The translations under genes and the position numbers were made by a program. Below, piece by piece: positions 1 through 7,486 of a stretch of 64,000 nucleotides of DNA (positions within the stretch are counted from its first letter, which is position 1; each line of letters opens with the position of its first letter). Origin of the DNA: Candidatus Palauibacter scopulicola (GTDB lineage Bacteria > Gemmatimonadota > Gemmatimonadetes > Palauibacterales > Palauibacteraceae); the NCBI RefSeq assembly GCF_947581915.1, contig NZ_CANPWG010000008.1:1-64000 (forward strand), read 5' to 3'. The notes beneath the pieces were generated by a model. It did no database searches. It saw only the letters and a list, made by a program, of their open reading frames with translations, and was not told where the DNA came from.

Positions 1-180
1 CCCCGAACCGCGCCTACGACGGCGCTCCGGGCAGCGTGTGAGAAATCCGGGCTAGAGCTAGAGCCGCAGCATCGCCGTCGCGGCTCGTGCCGCATGCGCC
101 GCACCCTCGGAGTACCACCTCGGCCCGGTCGACGGCGGTGAGTGCGGCGCTACGGCTGGCGGAGAATCGGTGTCCAGCTA
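1..180. other. Window edge, no gene seen
   Basis: I see no convincing coding frame here on either strand. It lies downstream of the decayed propeller remnant on the minus strand and probably holds the rest of the 3' flank of that array. Confidence 0.4.
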
Positions 181-560
181 CTAACAGACCTCTTCCAAGA
201 CGTCGGTTTCGAGCCGCAGGCGCAGGACGTCCAAGGCTCCGGACGCCACGACAAGGATTCGACCGCCGGGCCGACGCTGGTCAGAGATACGCGGCACGGT
301 ACCGACGCGGAGCCACGGTAGGCCCCGCAGTTGTCCAGCGGGTTCCCAAGTGCTGGATTCGCTGGATTCATCGGCCTCCGGCTCGCGTCTCATCCAGAAC
401 CAATCCTCGTCTGACGAACTGCACGCCGCGGTCGAAGAACCGTACTACTCGGGGGCGGGGGTCGCGGGGATCTAGTGAGTCGTCCGCGAAGACGGCGTCC
501 GGCATCAACTCGACCGGGATGGCGGTGTCGACCGTGCCCGGCTTCCTGATTAGGACACGC
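181..560 (-). pseudogene. Decayed, chimeric six-bladed beta-propeller remnant
   Basis: The minus strand carries propeller-like pieces that no single frame joins. Near 520-460 it reads LMPDAVFADDSL, matching the start of the propeller at 6181-7239 (LTPDAVFADDSL). It then jumps to VRFFDRGVQFVRR, matching VRLFDRDGRFVRR of the propeller at 3828-4898. Next come DWFWMRR and, in another frame, LDNCGAYRGSASVP, both matching the C-terminal end of the 3828 propeller. The end reads LRLRLETDVLEEVC and stops, again with a terminal Cys. At least one frameshift and a large internal deletion are needed. It is the last member of the propeller array and is almost certainly non-functional. Confidence 0.7.
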
Positions 561-1672
561 TAGGGCCGGCGCGTCGCTCGATCTCGGAATCGAAGCTTCG
601 CCACTCGCCAGGGCGGAAAATCCGTGTCCAGCAGCATGTAGAGGTAGCGGCCCCCGCCCAGGATCCGCGAACGCTCCGGCAGCGGTACGTCCTCATACAG
701 CTTCACGCCTCCATGCCGGTCGTAGATGTCCACGGTCGAGTGCAGGCTGCGCAGGAAGCGGGCGCTGTCATACTGCCCGTGCGTCAGAATGAGGTGGGAA
801 CCCACCGCATCGATGCGGGAGATCGTGTTATATCCCGCCAGCACATTCGAACTCCCTGTGCTGTACTGGCCGGGCGTCAGAGCACCCGGCTCGAATACGG
901 GCACCGGCTTGAACGTCTCGGAAGGCGCGCCGATCTCGCCGACCGAATCGCCCTCGGCGTTGAGGATGGCCATCGGGTATCGGAGAGACGAAGCCACGTA
1001 GATCGAGTCGCCCGCTACCGCAAACGGGAAACCGATCATCGACATCCAGTAGGGTCTTTCGATGGGCACGAACGGCAAGGTGTGAGCGCTCCAGACAACG
1101 CTCTGTCGCTTCACGCGATGCAGCAACAGGGGCTGCCGGAAGAAGCGTGAGGCGTCTTCCGTCCATTCGGAGAGTAGATTCATTCGCACGAGCAGGTCAT
1201 CGCCCAGCGATTCGACCCGCCGCGGAACGCCGGGAAACGCCACCAGGGTATCCGGCCGCAGGTCGCTCGTTAGGTAGGTCAGTCCGGCTTGACCACCGTC
1301 TGCCACGACGACACGCCCTTCGGGCGTCTCGGTGACGCTGCCGATCCGCTGAAACTCGAACGGACCCCGGCCGAACCGCCCGAACGCCGCCTCAAGTCGG
1401 CCGTCTTCGTCATAGCTTCGGATTCTGGGGAGATGACCGTCACTCAGCAGGAAGCCGCCACGCCGTCGTTCCTTCCAGATTCCTGGAATGGAAATGGAGT
1501 CCTGCTGATCTTCCCCCAGCGTGATTACGGTCTCGGTCGCGAATACCTCATCCAGCGTCGTCCGAACCGGCCGTCGATCAGACGTGGCATCGGACATGCA
1601 CGCGACACCCGCGAGGCACGTGATAACGGCGAGAACCCGCAACGTGTATGTACACCGGACGAGCGGAGTCAC
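560..1672 (-). CDS. Six-bladed beta-propeller lipoprotein
   Basis: A 370-residue protein. The N-terminus is a lipoprotein signal ending LAGVAC (lipidated Cys about residue 25), so it should be anchored in the periplasm or outer membrane. The body has blade-like repeats of the NHL/six-bladed type, and FGRFGRGPFEF is a variant of the GRxGEGPGEF motif of the other propellers here. I chose the GTG at 1672 because it overlaps the stop of the preceding small peptide gene (GTGA) and directly precedes the lipoprotein signal; a longer upstream extension would lack any signal sequence. It ends the redoxin - peptide - propeller cassette at 560-2562. The ligand is unknown and no enzymatic residues are recognisable. 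Confidence 0.82.
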   Translation of the reverse strand: MTPLVRCTYTLRVLAVITCLAGVACMSDATSDRRPVRTTLDEVFATETVITLGEDQQDSISIPGIWKERRRGGFLLSDGHLPRIRSYDEDGRLEAAFGRFGRGPFEFQRIGSVTETPEGRVVVADGGQAGLTYLTSDLRPDTLVAFPGVPRRVESLGDDLLVRMNLLSEWTEDASRFFRQPLLLHRVKRQSVVWSAHTLPFVPIERPYWMSMIGFPFAVAGDSIYVASSLRYPMAILNAEGDSVGEIGAPSETFKPVPVFEPGALTPGQYSTGSSNVLAGYNTISRIDAVGSHLILTHGQYDSARFLRSLHSTVDIYDRHGGVKLYEDVPLPERSRILGGGRYLYMLLDTDFPPWRVAKLRFRDRATRRP

Positions 1673-1905
1673 CTCACGACGATGTCCTCGAGACAGCACA
1701 TTTCGAGGGCCGTGTAGCATATGGAGCCCTCGCATACGTGCTCGTAATGGTACCTGAGGTCGACGCATGGCCCCAGACTCTCGATGCACTCTTCCTCTTG
1801 CTGGGCCTCCAGCGAAATCGACTCGATCGCGGTGTGGGTCATCACTAGGATGATCCCCAGCGCGAAAACGATACCGACCCGGACCGATCGCGTGAACAGA
1901 TTCAT
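1669..1905 (-). CDS. Small exported cysteine-rich peptide
   Basis: A 78-residue product with a basic N-terminus and one hydrophobic segment (about residues 8-25) that looks like a signal peptide or anchor. A short tail holds six cysteines (ECIE, PCVD, VCEG, ICYT, MCCL). The ATG at 1905 has a strong GGGAGGAAG ribosome site just upstream. The gene starts 27 bases after the redoxin stop, and its stop overlaps the propeller start by four bases, so the three are probably translated as a unit. No known family is recognised. Its size, signal and Cys content match the peptides at 4892, 7250 and 22113, although the sequences are not obviously alignable. Confidence 0.75.
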   Translation of the reverse strand: MNLFTRSVRVGIVFALGIILVMTHTAIESISLEAQQEEECIESLGPCVDLRYHYEHVCEGSICYTALEMCCLEDIVVR

Positions 1906-1932
1906 TGAACTTCCTCCCGTTTCTGATCCTGC

Positions 1933-2562
1933 CTAAGGACTTAAGCGCTGACTCCGAATGACGTCCGTAGAGAAGACCCCACGCAGGGAACCAACCTGAG
2001 CCTCGAAGCTCCAGCCACACACAGAGGCGTCATCCCTTGCATCGGCCATTATGATGGTTCCGCTGCCATCGATAAGAAGCTTCGTACTAGGCAGTATTGG
2101 TCCGAGTGCCGAGGCTAACTCCCGAGTTGCCGACATGACTGTCGTGCCACGCAGTGCCCGTTGCGCGACCGCGGGCAGCCCTTGGTCTCCGTACAGAACG
2201 ACGTGGCGTTGTAATGACATGTCTTCCGCGAGGGCGTTCCAGGGGCCGACGTTTCCCTCCACGCATGTCCGGCAGCGTTCGACATCAACGATCCAAACCA
2301 GGTGGTCGCCTCCGCTCTCAGCTTCGTCGATCTTCAGGAACGACAACGGCAGCACGGCGCCGACCAAACGGTCCCTCACACTTGATCGCTCCGCGAGTGA
2401 GCCGGTCGCCGCAACCATTACCGCCAGTTCCCGGTGCTGGGAGACCAGCTTCCCGACCCACACGGCACAGCCGACCAAGAGCGCGAGAACGACCGTCTCG
2501 TAGGATCGCTGGCGCAACGTTGCTAGCTTCAAGTGAGTGAATCCCACCCTTCCGATCAGCAA
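1933..2562 (-). CDS. Membrane-anchored thioredoxin-fold protein (CxxC)
   Basis: A protein of about 209 residues with one N-terminal hydrophobic anchor (about residues 22-40). A thioredoxin-like core has the strand LVWIVDV followed by the redox pair CRTC (residues 97-100), and a later strand TKLLIDGSGTII resembles the cis-Pro side of TlpA/redoxin proteins. It probably faces the periplasm and handles disulfides or a redox partner. The start is uncertain: TTG at 2562 is the longest option, and a TTG about ten codons on has a better-placed GGAAGG. It lies 12 bases after a propeller gene and 27 before a Cys-rich peptide gene. That peptide is a plausible substrate by context only. Confidence 0.7.
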   Translation of the reverse strand: MLIGRVGFTHLKLATLRQRSYETVVLALLVGCAVWVGKLVSQHRELAVMVAATGSLAERSSVRDRLVGAVLPLSFLKIDEAESGGDHLVWIVDVERCRTCVEGNVGPWNALAEDMSLQRHVVLYGDQGLPAVAQRALRGTTVMSATRELASALGPILPSTKLLIDGSGTIIMADARDDASVCGWSFEAQVGSLRGVFSTDVIRSQRLSP

Positions 2563-2574
2563 AGGTACTAGCGC

Positions 2575-3648
2575 TTAGCAGCGTCGCGGCTCGACGTTGG
2601 TCTCTAAGCGCAGGCGCAGGATGTACTCGACGCCCAGTGCGTTGGATGCCACGACATGGATGCGGCCGGCGGCGCCAACTTCGGTCATCGACACGTTGTG
2701 CGGCACCGATGCGGAGCCGAGGTACGCACCGCAGTTGTCGAGCAGGTCCCACGTACTGCTTGCACCGGAGCTGGCTTCGCGCCGCAGCCAGAACCAACCC
2801 TCCGGCGAGATGTCCAGTTCCATCCGTTTGGAGCCGGCCTCGCCGGCCAACGACATCGTGCGCAGCGTATCGCCCGTGAACGACAGCTCCCACGCCCGCG
2901 GCTCTTCGATCCCGGCGCCCCACAGTTCGCCGGCGGGCGAGACCGCCCAGGCCGTCTGCGGAGGCTCGTGTTCGTTGAGAGTACCGGTCAGTGTGCCTCG
3001 CCCGATTCGCCGCGTCTGTGGCGGTCCCCGGATGATCCCTCGCGCCTCGATCCGAAGTGTACGCTCGGGTACAAACGCGTACTCGGAATCCGCCGTTCCG
3101 CGTGATAAGTAAACGTGGGTCGAATCGCGCCCGGAAGGCCCCTGCAGGATTTCATACAGGCGACCCCGAGCATCGACTCGGAACACCTTCCCCATGGGTT
3201 CCCTGTTGCCCGGGAGAAAACCCGGTTCCCGCGTTTCACGCGCGTACTCCGCTCCCAGAGAATCCAGCACGAGAAGGTGTAAACCGTCATCGATCCACAG
3301 CCGGGCCCGGTGTGGGTCCCACGTAATCCGTGTCGACACAGCGGCAGGCCAGTACCGCCTCTCACCCGGTCCGTCGCCCTCGGGCGCCAGGCTCCGCACG
3401 AATCGTCCGCCACGGTCGAACAGCCGGACCTCCCTCCACCCTACGTCGGCCACATAGATCCGACCGTGGGCATCGATGGCAAGGTCGTCGATGTTGGCGA
3501 ACACGTCGGGGCCCGACCCGTCGACCCGGCCCAGCCGCAACTCCTCGACCAGCCTCAGTTCGGAGCTCTGCGCGGTCAGCGACCCCGCGCAGAACGCCGA
3601 AACGAGGACCGTGAGGCCTAGACTTTTTCTATGATTTCGCGAGTGCAT
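2575..3648 (-). CDS. Six-bladed beta-propeller, secreted (copy B)
   Basis: 357 residues with a signal peptide ending near AGSLTAQ, so it is exported but lacks a lipobox. Blade-like repeats include DDLAIDAHGRIYVADVG and VRLFDRGGRFVR. The motif EGDGPGER corresponds to the GPGEF motif of the other propellers. It is a close paralogue of the next gene upstream (3828-4898), with the same signal, blade order and C-terminal LDNCGAY and LRLRLET motifs, so the two arose by tandem duplication. The protein ends in a terminal Cys. The ATG at 3648 was chosen because it starts the signal peptide. Function is unknown; such propellers usually bind ligands or partners rather than catalyse. Confidence 0.82.
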   Translation of the reverse strand: MHSRNHRKSLGLTVLVSAFCAGSLTAQSSELRLVEELRLGRVDGSGPDVFANIDDLAIDAHGRIYVADVGWREVRLFDRGGRFVRSLAPEGDGPGERRYWPAAVSTRITWDPHRARLWIDDGLHLLVLDSLGAEYARETREPGFLPGNREPMGKVFRVDARGRLYEILQGPSGRDSTHVYLSRGTADSEYAFVPERTLRIEARGIIRGPPQTRRIGRGTLTGTLNEHEPPQTAWAVSPAGELWGAGIEEPRAWELSFTGDTLRTMSLAGEAGSKRMELDISPEGWFWLRREASSGASSTWDLLDNCGAYLGSASVPHNVSMTEVGAAGRIHVVASNALGVEYILRLRLETNVEPRRC

Positions 3649-3778
3649 GAGTACCGCGCCGAGAAGTACCAAACTCCGCCGCCGAGATGCCAGCAGTCGA
3701 ACCTCGAACACAGAAACCCGGCAAGCTACCACGTTCCGAGGGGTGACGCTGCCGTGCGCGACCCCAACGCGTCAGCCG

Positions 3779-3826
3779 TTAGGCGCGTGCGGACGCCCCG
3801 GTTACCGATGCAAGTTCAGCCGCACA
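3779..3826 (-). other. Possible remnant of a Cys-rich peptide gene
   Basis: Just after the stop of the 3828 propeller the minus strand reads C-A-AELASVTG and then a stop. The same eight residues, AELASVTG, occur in the peptide encoded at 4892-5260, also preceded by Cys-Ala. This could be the relic of a second peptide gene lost between the duplicated propellers. The match is short and could be chance. Confidence 0.25.
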
Positions 3827-3827
3827 A

Positions 3828-4898
3828 CTAGCAGACCTTTTGCACGACGTCCGTTTCGAGCCGCAGGCGCAGGATGTATTCGAAGTCCAAGGCCCCGGAC
3901 GCCACGACATGGATGCGGCCATCCGACCCGACCTTGGTCAGAGCCACACGGTGCGGTACCGATGCGAAGCCGCGGTACGCGCCGCAGTTGTCCAAGAGAT
4001 CCCAGGTACTGGTTGCATCGGAGTCGGGCTGCCGCCGGATCCAGAACCAACCCTCCGGCGAGACGTCCAATTCCGCCCACTCGGTTTCGCCCGCTGCTCC
4101 TGCGGGCAAGATCGTGCGTAGCGTGTCACCCGCAAATGACAGCTGTTGCAGGCGTCTTTCGTTGATGCTTCCCACCCACAACTCACCGCCGGGGGACACC
4201 GCCCCGACGGTCTTCGGAGCTTCTGTCCGCGTGACAACCACCGTCACTGAACCAGCGCCGGTAGTGCTGGTTCGTGGTACACCCTCGCTATCGGCTGCCG
4301 CTTCGACCACGAGCATGGCGTCATGTGTGATCGCGTACTCCGAATCGACCGTACCGCGCGCGGCGTAGCGGTACGTCGAATCCCGGTTCGGAGATGGACC
4401 CCACAGGAACTGGTACAGGCGACCCTGCGGATCCACTCCGACCACCGTACCAACGGGCGCCGTGTTGGGCGGGACGAAACTCGGTGCCCGAACCTCGCGC
4501 GCATACTCGGTTCCCAGCGAATCGAGCACCAGGCGCTGCAGTCCATCATCGATCCACAGCCGATCCCTGTGCGCGTCCCATGTGGCCCGAGTCGACCCGA
4601 TGTTCCAGTATTGCCTTTCTCCGGGTCCCCCACCCTCGGGTGCGAGCCGTCTGACGAATCGCCCGTCGCGGTCGAAGAGCCGTACCTCCTTCCAACCCAC
4701 GTCCACCACGTAGATCCGGCCTTCGGGATCGACCGCGAGGTCATGGATGTCCGCAAACACGTCGGGGCCAGATCCTTGGATCCGGCCCAAACGTAGCTCC
4801 TCCGCCAAGTGCATTTCGGCGTTCTGCGCGGCCAGCGACCCCGCGCAGAGCACCGAAACGAGAACCGTGACGGCCGCAAGCCGAGACTCCCCTACCAT
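3828..4898 (-). CDS. Six-bladed beta-propeller, secreted (copy C)
   Basis: About 356 residues with a signal peptide ending near AGSLAAQ. Blade repeats include HDLAVDPEGRIYVVDVG and VRLFDRDGRFVRRLAPEG, and GGGPGER stands at the position of the GPGEF motif. It is paralogous to copy B over its whole length and likewise ends in a terminal Cys (VVQKVC). The ATG at 4898 overlaps the end of the upstream peptide gene by seven bases; an ATG at 4922 is also possible. The 179-base gap to copy B is unusually long for this array and may hold a decayed peptide gene. No function can be assigned from sequence. Confidence 0.82.
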   Translation of the reverse strand: MVGESRLAAVTVLVSVLCAGSLAAQNAEMHLAEELRLGRIQGSGPDVFADIHDLAVDPEGRIYVVDVGWKEVRLFDRDGRFVRRLAPEGGGPGERQYWNIGSTRATWDAHRDRLWIDDGLQRLVLDSLGTEYAREVRAPSFVPPNTAPVGTVVGVDPQGRLYQFLWGPSPNRDSTYRYAARGTVDSEYAITHDAMLVVEAAADSEGVPRTSTTGAGSVTVVVTRTEAPKTVGAVSPGGELWVGSINERRLQQLSFAGDTLRTILPAGAAGETEWAELDVSPEGWFWIRRQPDSDATSTWDLLDNCGAYRGFASVPHRVALTKVGSDGRIHVVASGALDFEYILRLRLETDVVQKVC

Positions 4899-5260
4899 GT
4901 GTTGGAGGGTGGTACTTTGCATGAGACCCGCGCACTGTAGCTCCAGTATCCACCTCCCAGATAAAAGCAGTTGATTTCAAGTTCATCAACGATTTGGCCG
5001 TGTTGCCAACATTCCCATCCCGCGTCCAGCGCCGCAGCCGCCACAACTTCGTCAGGGCACATCGAGATACCCAGCGACATCGTAGCCCCAACCTCGCCCG
5101 TCACGCTCGCCAACTCGGCACAAGCCGCTGGCGCAGCGGTTTCCAGCGTCAGGGCCGCGTATGGCGCGTCCGCTTCGGGAGTCTCGGTCGCCTCGAGTGG
5201 TGCGGCAATCAGCAGCGCCAGCGCCACGATCCCGGTACTGACCTTCGTGCGATTCAGCAT
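4892..5260 (-). CDS. Exported cysteine-containing peptide (longest of four)
   Basis: 122 residues. A basic N-terminus and hydrophobic stretch form a clear signal peptide (cleavage near LEATE). The mature part has five cysteines: ACAE, MCPD, ECWQ, NCFY and SCKV. The ATG at 5260 follows a GGAGACAGG ribosome site. The gene overlaps the propeller that follows it. A nested palindrome at 5345-5376 lies upstream and is probably its operator or promoter region. I do not recognise the family. The wide Cys spacing and the length suggest a small folded domain, not a very short modified peptide. Confidence 0.72.
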   Translation of the reverse strand: MLNRTKVSTGIVALALLIAAPLEATETPEADAPYAALTLETAAPAACAELASVTGEVGATMSLGISMCPDEVVAAAALDAGWECWQHGQIVDELEINCFYLGGGYWSYSARVSCKVPPSNTW

Positions 5261-5344
5261 CGTCCTGTCTCCGTGTAAGGGACATTTGATCCGTGAATCA
5301 CCTATGCTATTGACTGACTCTTCGGCCACAAATCTCCGGATAGA

Positions 5345-5376
5345 TGACATCTGATCGGATGTCAGTCAATCAGATG
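5345..5376. promoter_or_regulatory. Nested palindrome, putative operator
   Basis: Two overlapping inverted repeats: TGACATC at 5345-5351 with GATGTCA at 5358-5364 (6-base spacer), and CATCTGAT at 5348-5355 with ATCAGATG at 5369-5376. The site lies between the HTH regulator gene and the peptide gene it precedes. It could bind that regulator, but this is inferred from position and symmetry only. Confidence 0.4.
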
Positions 5377-5414
5377 ACGGCGGCGTCAAACGCAGATTCC
5401 GATGAGGTCGCGTG

Positions 5415-5732
5415 TCAAGCGTTACTAAGGGAGGCGTGCAGGCCGTGCAAAACACGACCCTCCAGGAACTCAAAGAAGACGAAGGTCATGAGCTCACCGC
5501 GACTCTTCACGCCAAGCTTACGGTAGAGGCGACCCAGATAGGTGTGGATCGTGGACGGAGCCAGGTCCAAACGGCGAGCGATCTCGGGCTCGGAAAGGTC
5601 GTCGAAGACGAGCCGGACGATCTCCGCCTCGCGGCGAGAGAGCCCGAGGCGCTTGACGAGGACGTACCATTCCTCGTCTCGGAACAGCCTTGAGCCTTGA
5701 CCCCGGGGCGGCGGTATCGGTTCCTGTGTCAT
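5415..5732 (-). CDS. Small LuxR-type HTH protein
   Basis: 105 residues, almost only a C-terminal LuxR/GerE helix-turn-helix: LSRREAEIVRLVFDDLSEPE, then IARRLDLAPSTIHTYLGRLY and RKLGVKSRGEL. There is no receiver, autoinducer or PAS domain, so it is either a minimal DNA-binding protein or relies on another protein for input. The ATG at 5732 has an AAGGAG site. It lies inside the minus-strand propeller array, between a propeller/99-residue gene pair and the peptide gene at 4892, and is a good candidate local regulator. A small hairpin (CCGCC/GGCGG, 5758-5773) precedes it. Confidence 0.8.
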   Translation of the reverse strand: MTQEPIPPPRGQGSRLFRDEEWYVLVKRLGLSRREAEIVRLVFDDLSEPEIARRLDLAPSTIHTYLGRLYRKLGVKSRGELMTFVFFEFLEGRVLHGLHASLSNA

Positions 5733-5884
5733 CTCTCTCCTTAGCGGTGCGGGTAATCCGCCTGTTGTGGCGGGTGTAGCTCCGGCTGATGCACGAGTTG
5801 CCGCAAGCTTTGGCCATGGTGCACGCAACCGTCCTGCCCGGTCGCTTGCGACGGCGGGTCGTGGCGGCTCCGGGGCAGGCGGCT

Positions 5885-6184
5885 TCAATCCCGTTTTCCG
5901 GCGGCGCTGACCAGGAGCTGGGAGAATTCGGTGACGGCCACCTTGAGCTGATCCACGAAGGCTTCCCGTTCCTCGGACGAGTAACAGCTGAGCGCCTGCT
6001 CGAAGTTCGGGATCTGCGATACGAAGGCATCGACTGCGGCTTCGTCGATGCCTTCGCCGAGCCGGCGGAGGGTCGCCTTCATCTTCTGCTTCTGCGACGA
6101 AGTCGCCGACTTGTAGAGTTCGACGAAGGTCAGCTCGAACGCGAGCCAGTCCAGCCAGTCGGCGTAGGAGATACCCGTCTTCAT
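5885..6184 (-). CDS. Hypothetical 99-residue helical protein
   Basis: 99 residues with no signal peptide or membrane segment. It looks entirely helical (ISYADWLDWLAFELTFVELY, then EEREAFVDQLKVAVTEFSQL) with a single Cys. The ATG at 6184 overlaps the stop of the upstream propeller gene (ATGA), so the two are translationally coupled. No family is recognised. Being cytoplasmic while its coupled neighbour is an exported lipoprotein, it may act in regulation or assembly. Confidence 0.6.
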   Translation of the reverse strand: MKTGISYADWLDWLAFELTFVELYKSATSSQKQKMKATLRRLGEGIDEAAVDAFVSQIPNFEQALSCYSSEEREAFVDQLKVAVTEFSQLLVSAAGKRD

Positions 6185-7239
6185 TGCTTGAACTCCGGGA
6201 GCCGGAAGCGGCCGATCCACGGCGTGGGCTCGAGTCCGCTCGCGTAGAGCCACGTGTCGGAGACGTCGATGGCGATGGCCTCCGCGGCGCGGTCGAGGCG
6301 TAGCGTCTTCACGTATGCGCCGTCCCAGGTGTAGACCTGTACCTCCTGTGACGCCCAGACGGGTCCGTCCTCATCCACTCTCCGTCCCGAGAAGACGCCG
6401 TACAGGTAGCGTTGCGTAGCGGCCAGGTCCGTGAAGCCGTAACGCGTCTCCGGGCTGATGGCCATGACGCCCCGCCCGTTGCTCGATTTTCCCTGGGCCC
6501 ACGCGGGCTGGAAGGGATCGGGCACCGCCGCCCGGGCGATCGGAACGCCGTCACGGTCGAAGATCTCGAGCAGCCCGCCGAGAAGCGTCGCGGCGGCCAG
6601 ACGCTCCCCCTCGGGATCCGCCACGACCCAGCTCTCGTAGGCCTGCGGGAGCGTCGTTCCCGGCGCCTCCGCCACGTTGGGCGGGAAACCCAGGATGGTG
6701 CGGTCGTAGCTCCGGTCCGCGTGGTAGCGACCGATACGACCCTCCGTGATCCATCCGCCGGCGAACCACGTCCCGTCGGAGGCGCGCACGAGCGCACCGG
6801 CGATCGGGCCGTTCAGCGGGACGGTTTCGGGGTTCACTTCCGCACCCGCTTCAATCTCCGGCAGGGACAACCGCGTGAGGCGCTGATGGATGCCATCGAG
6901 GATCCAGACCTCGTCGGGCGATGCCGCAGCCCCGATCACGACCTGCTCCGGGTCCTTGAACTCGCCCGGCCCGTCGCCCTGGCGGCCGTAGGAACCGAGG
7001 CGCCCCGGTGTCTCGAGATCGACGACGTGAACCGACGGCTCCAGCATCGCGTCCAGCGCCACCACGCGGTCCCCGGCCAACCCGATCTCGACGATCCACC
7101 CCAGCGAGTCGTCCGCGAACACGGCGTCCGGCGTCAACTCGGCAGGGCTGTCGGCGTCGATCGTGGCCGGCTCCGCCTGACGACAGGCGCCGACCGCCAG
7201 AACCGCGGCGACCGACACCCCGATCGCTGACCGCCTCAC
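6181..7239 (-). CDS. Six-bladed beta-propeller lipoprotein (copy D)
   Basis: 352 residues. The lipoprotein signal ends AVGAC (Cys about residue 19). The body carries propeller repeats, with YGRQGDGPGEFKDPEQV as the family motif. The early segment LTPDAVFADDSLG is shared with the remnant at 181-560. I chose the GTG at 7239 because GGAG lies five bases upstream and it leads straight into the lipoprotein signal. It follows the Cys-rich peptide at 7250-7459 by ten bases and overlaps the 99-residue gene downstream. Function is unknown; extracytoplasmic ligand or partner binding is likely. Confidence 0.82.
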   Translation of the reverse strand: MRRSAIGVSVAAVLAVGACRQAEPATIDADSPAELTPDAVFADDSLGWIVEIGLAGDRVVALDAMLEPSVHVVDLETPGRLGSYGRQGDGPGEFKDPEQVVIGAAASPDEVWILDGIHQRLTRLSLPEIEAGAEVNPETVPLNGPIAGALVRASDGTWFAGGWITEGRIGRYHADRSYDRTILGFPPNVAEAPGTTLPQAYESWVVADPEGERLAAATLLGGLLEIFDRDGVPIARAAVPDPFQPAWAQGKSSNGRGVMAISPETRYGFTDLAATQRYLYGVFSGRRVDEDGPVWASQEVQVYTWDGAYVKTLRLDRAAEAIAIDVSDTWLYASGLEPTPWIGRFRLPEFKQ

Positions 7240-7249
7240 CGCGACTCCG

Positions 7250-7459
7250 CTAAGGCTCAACACAGCGCGGTTTGCGGTTTCTCTCCTGCATATCCGGACA
7301 GATGCAGTCCATCTTGGATATGCTGCCGCACCCCTCTTGCGTACACGACGCGGCGGACAACCCAAGACGGGCGGGGGCATCCGCATCTGCCGTGACGGGA
7401 ACGACCGCCACGATCGCCGCGAACGCTGCCGTGGCCAAGAAACGTTTCAAGCTCATCAT
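7250..7459 (-). CDS. Small exported cysteine-rich peptide
   Basis: 69 residues. The signal peptide spans about residues 1-27 (ending near TADADA). The mature part of about 42 residues has five cysteines, SCTQEGC, DCIC and RCVEP. The double ATG at the start has GGAGGG just upstream. It lies 27 bases after the anti-sigma/redoxin fusion and ten bases before a propeller lipoprotein gene, the same order as the cassettes at 560-2562 and 20955-22949. The family is unknown; it could be a disulfide-rich effector, signal or adhesin subunit. Confidence 0.74.
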   Translation of the reverse strand: MMSLKRFLATAAFAAIVAVVPVTADADAPARLGLSAASCTQEGCGSISKMDCICPDMQERNRKPRCVEP

Positions 7460-7486
7460 CTTCCCTCCAGAATCGAGTGTTGCCGG

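Noticed and set aside
1669-1905. Assignment of the Cys-rich peptides to the NVEALA family
   Set aside because: I cannot see an NVEALA-type motif in any of them; only size, signal, Cys content and gene neighbourhood are similar.
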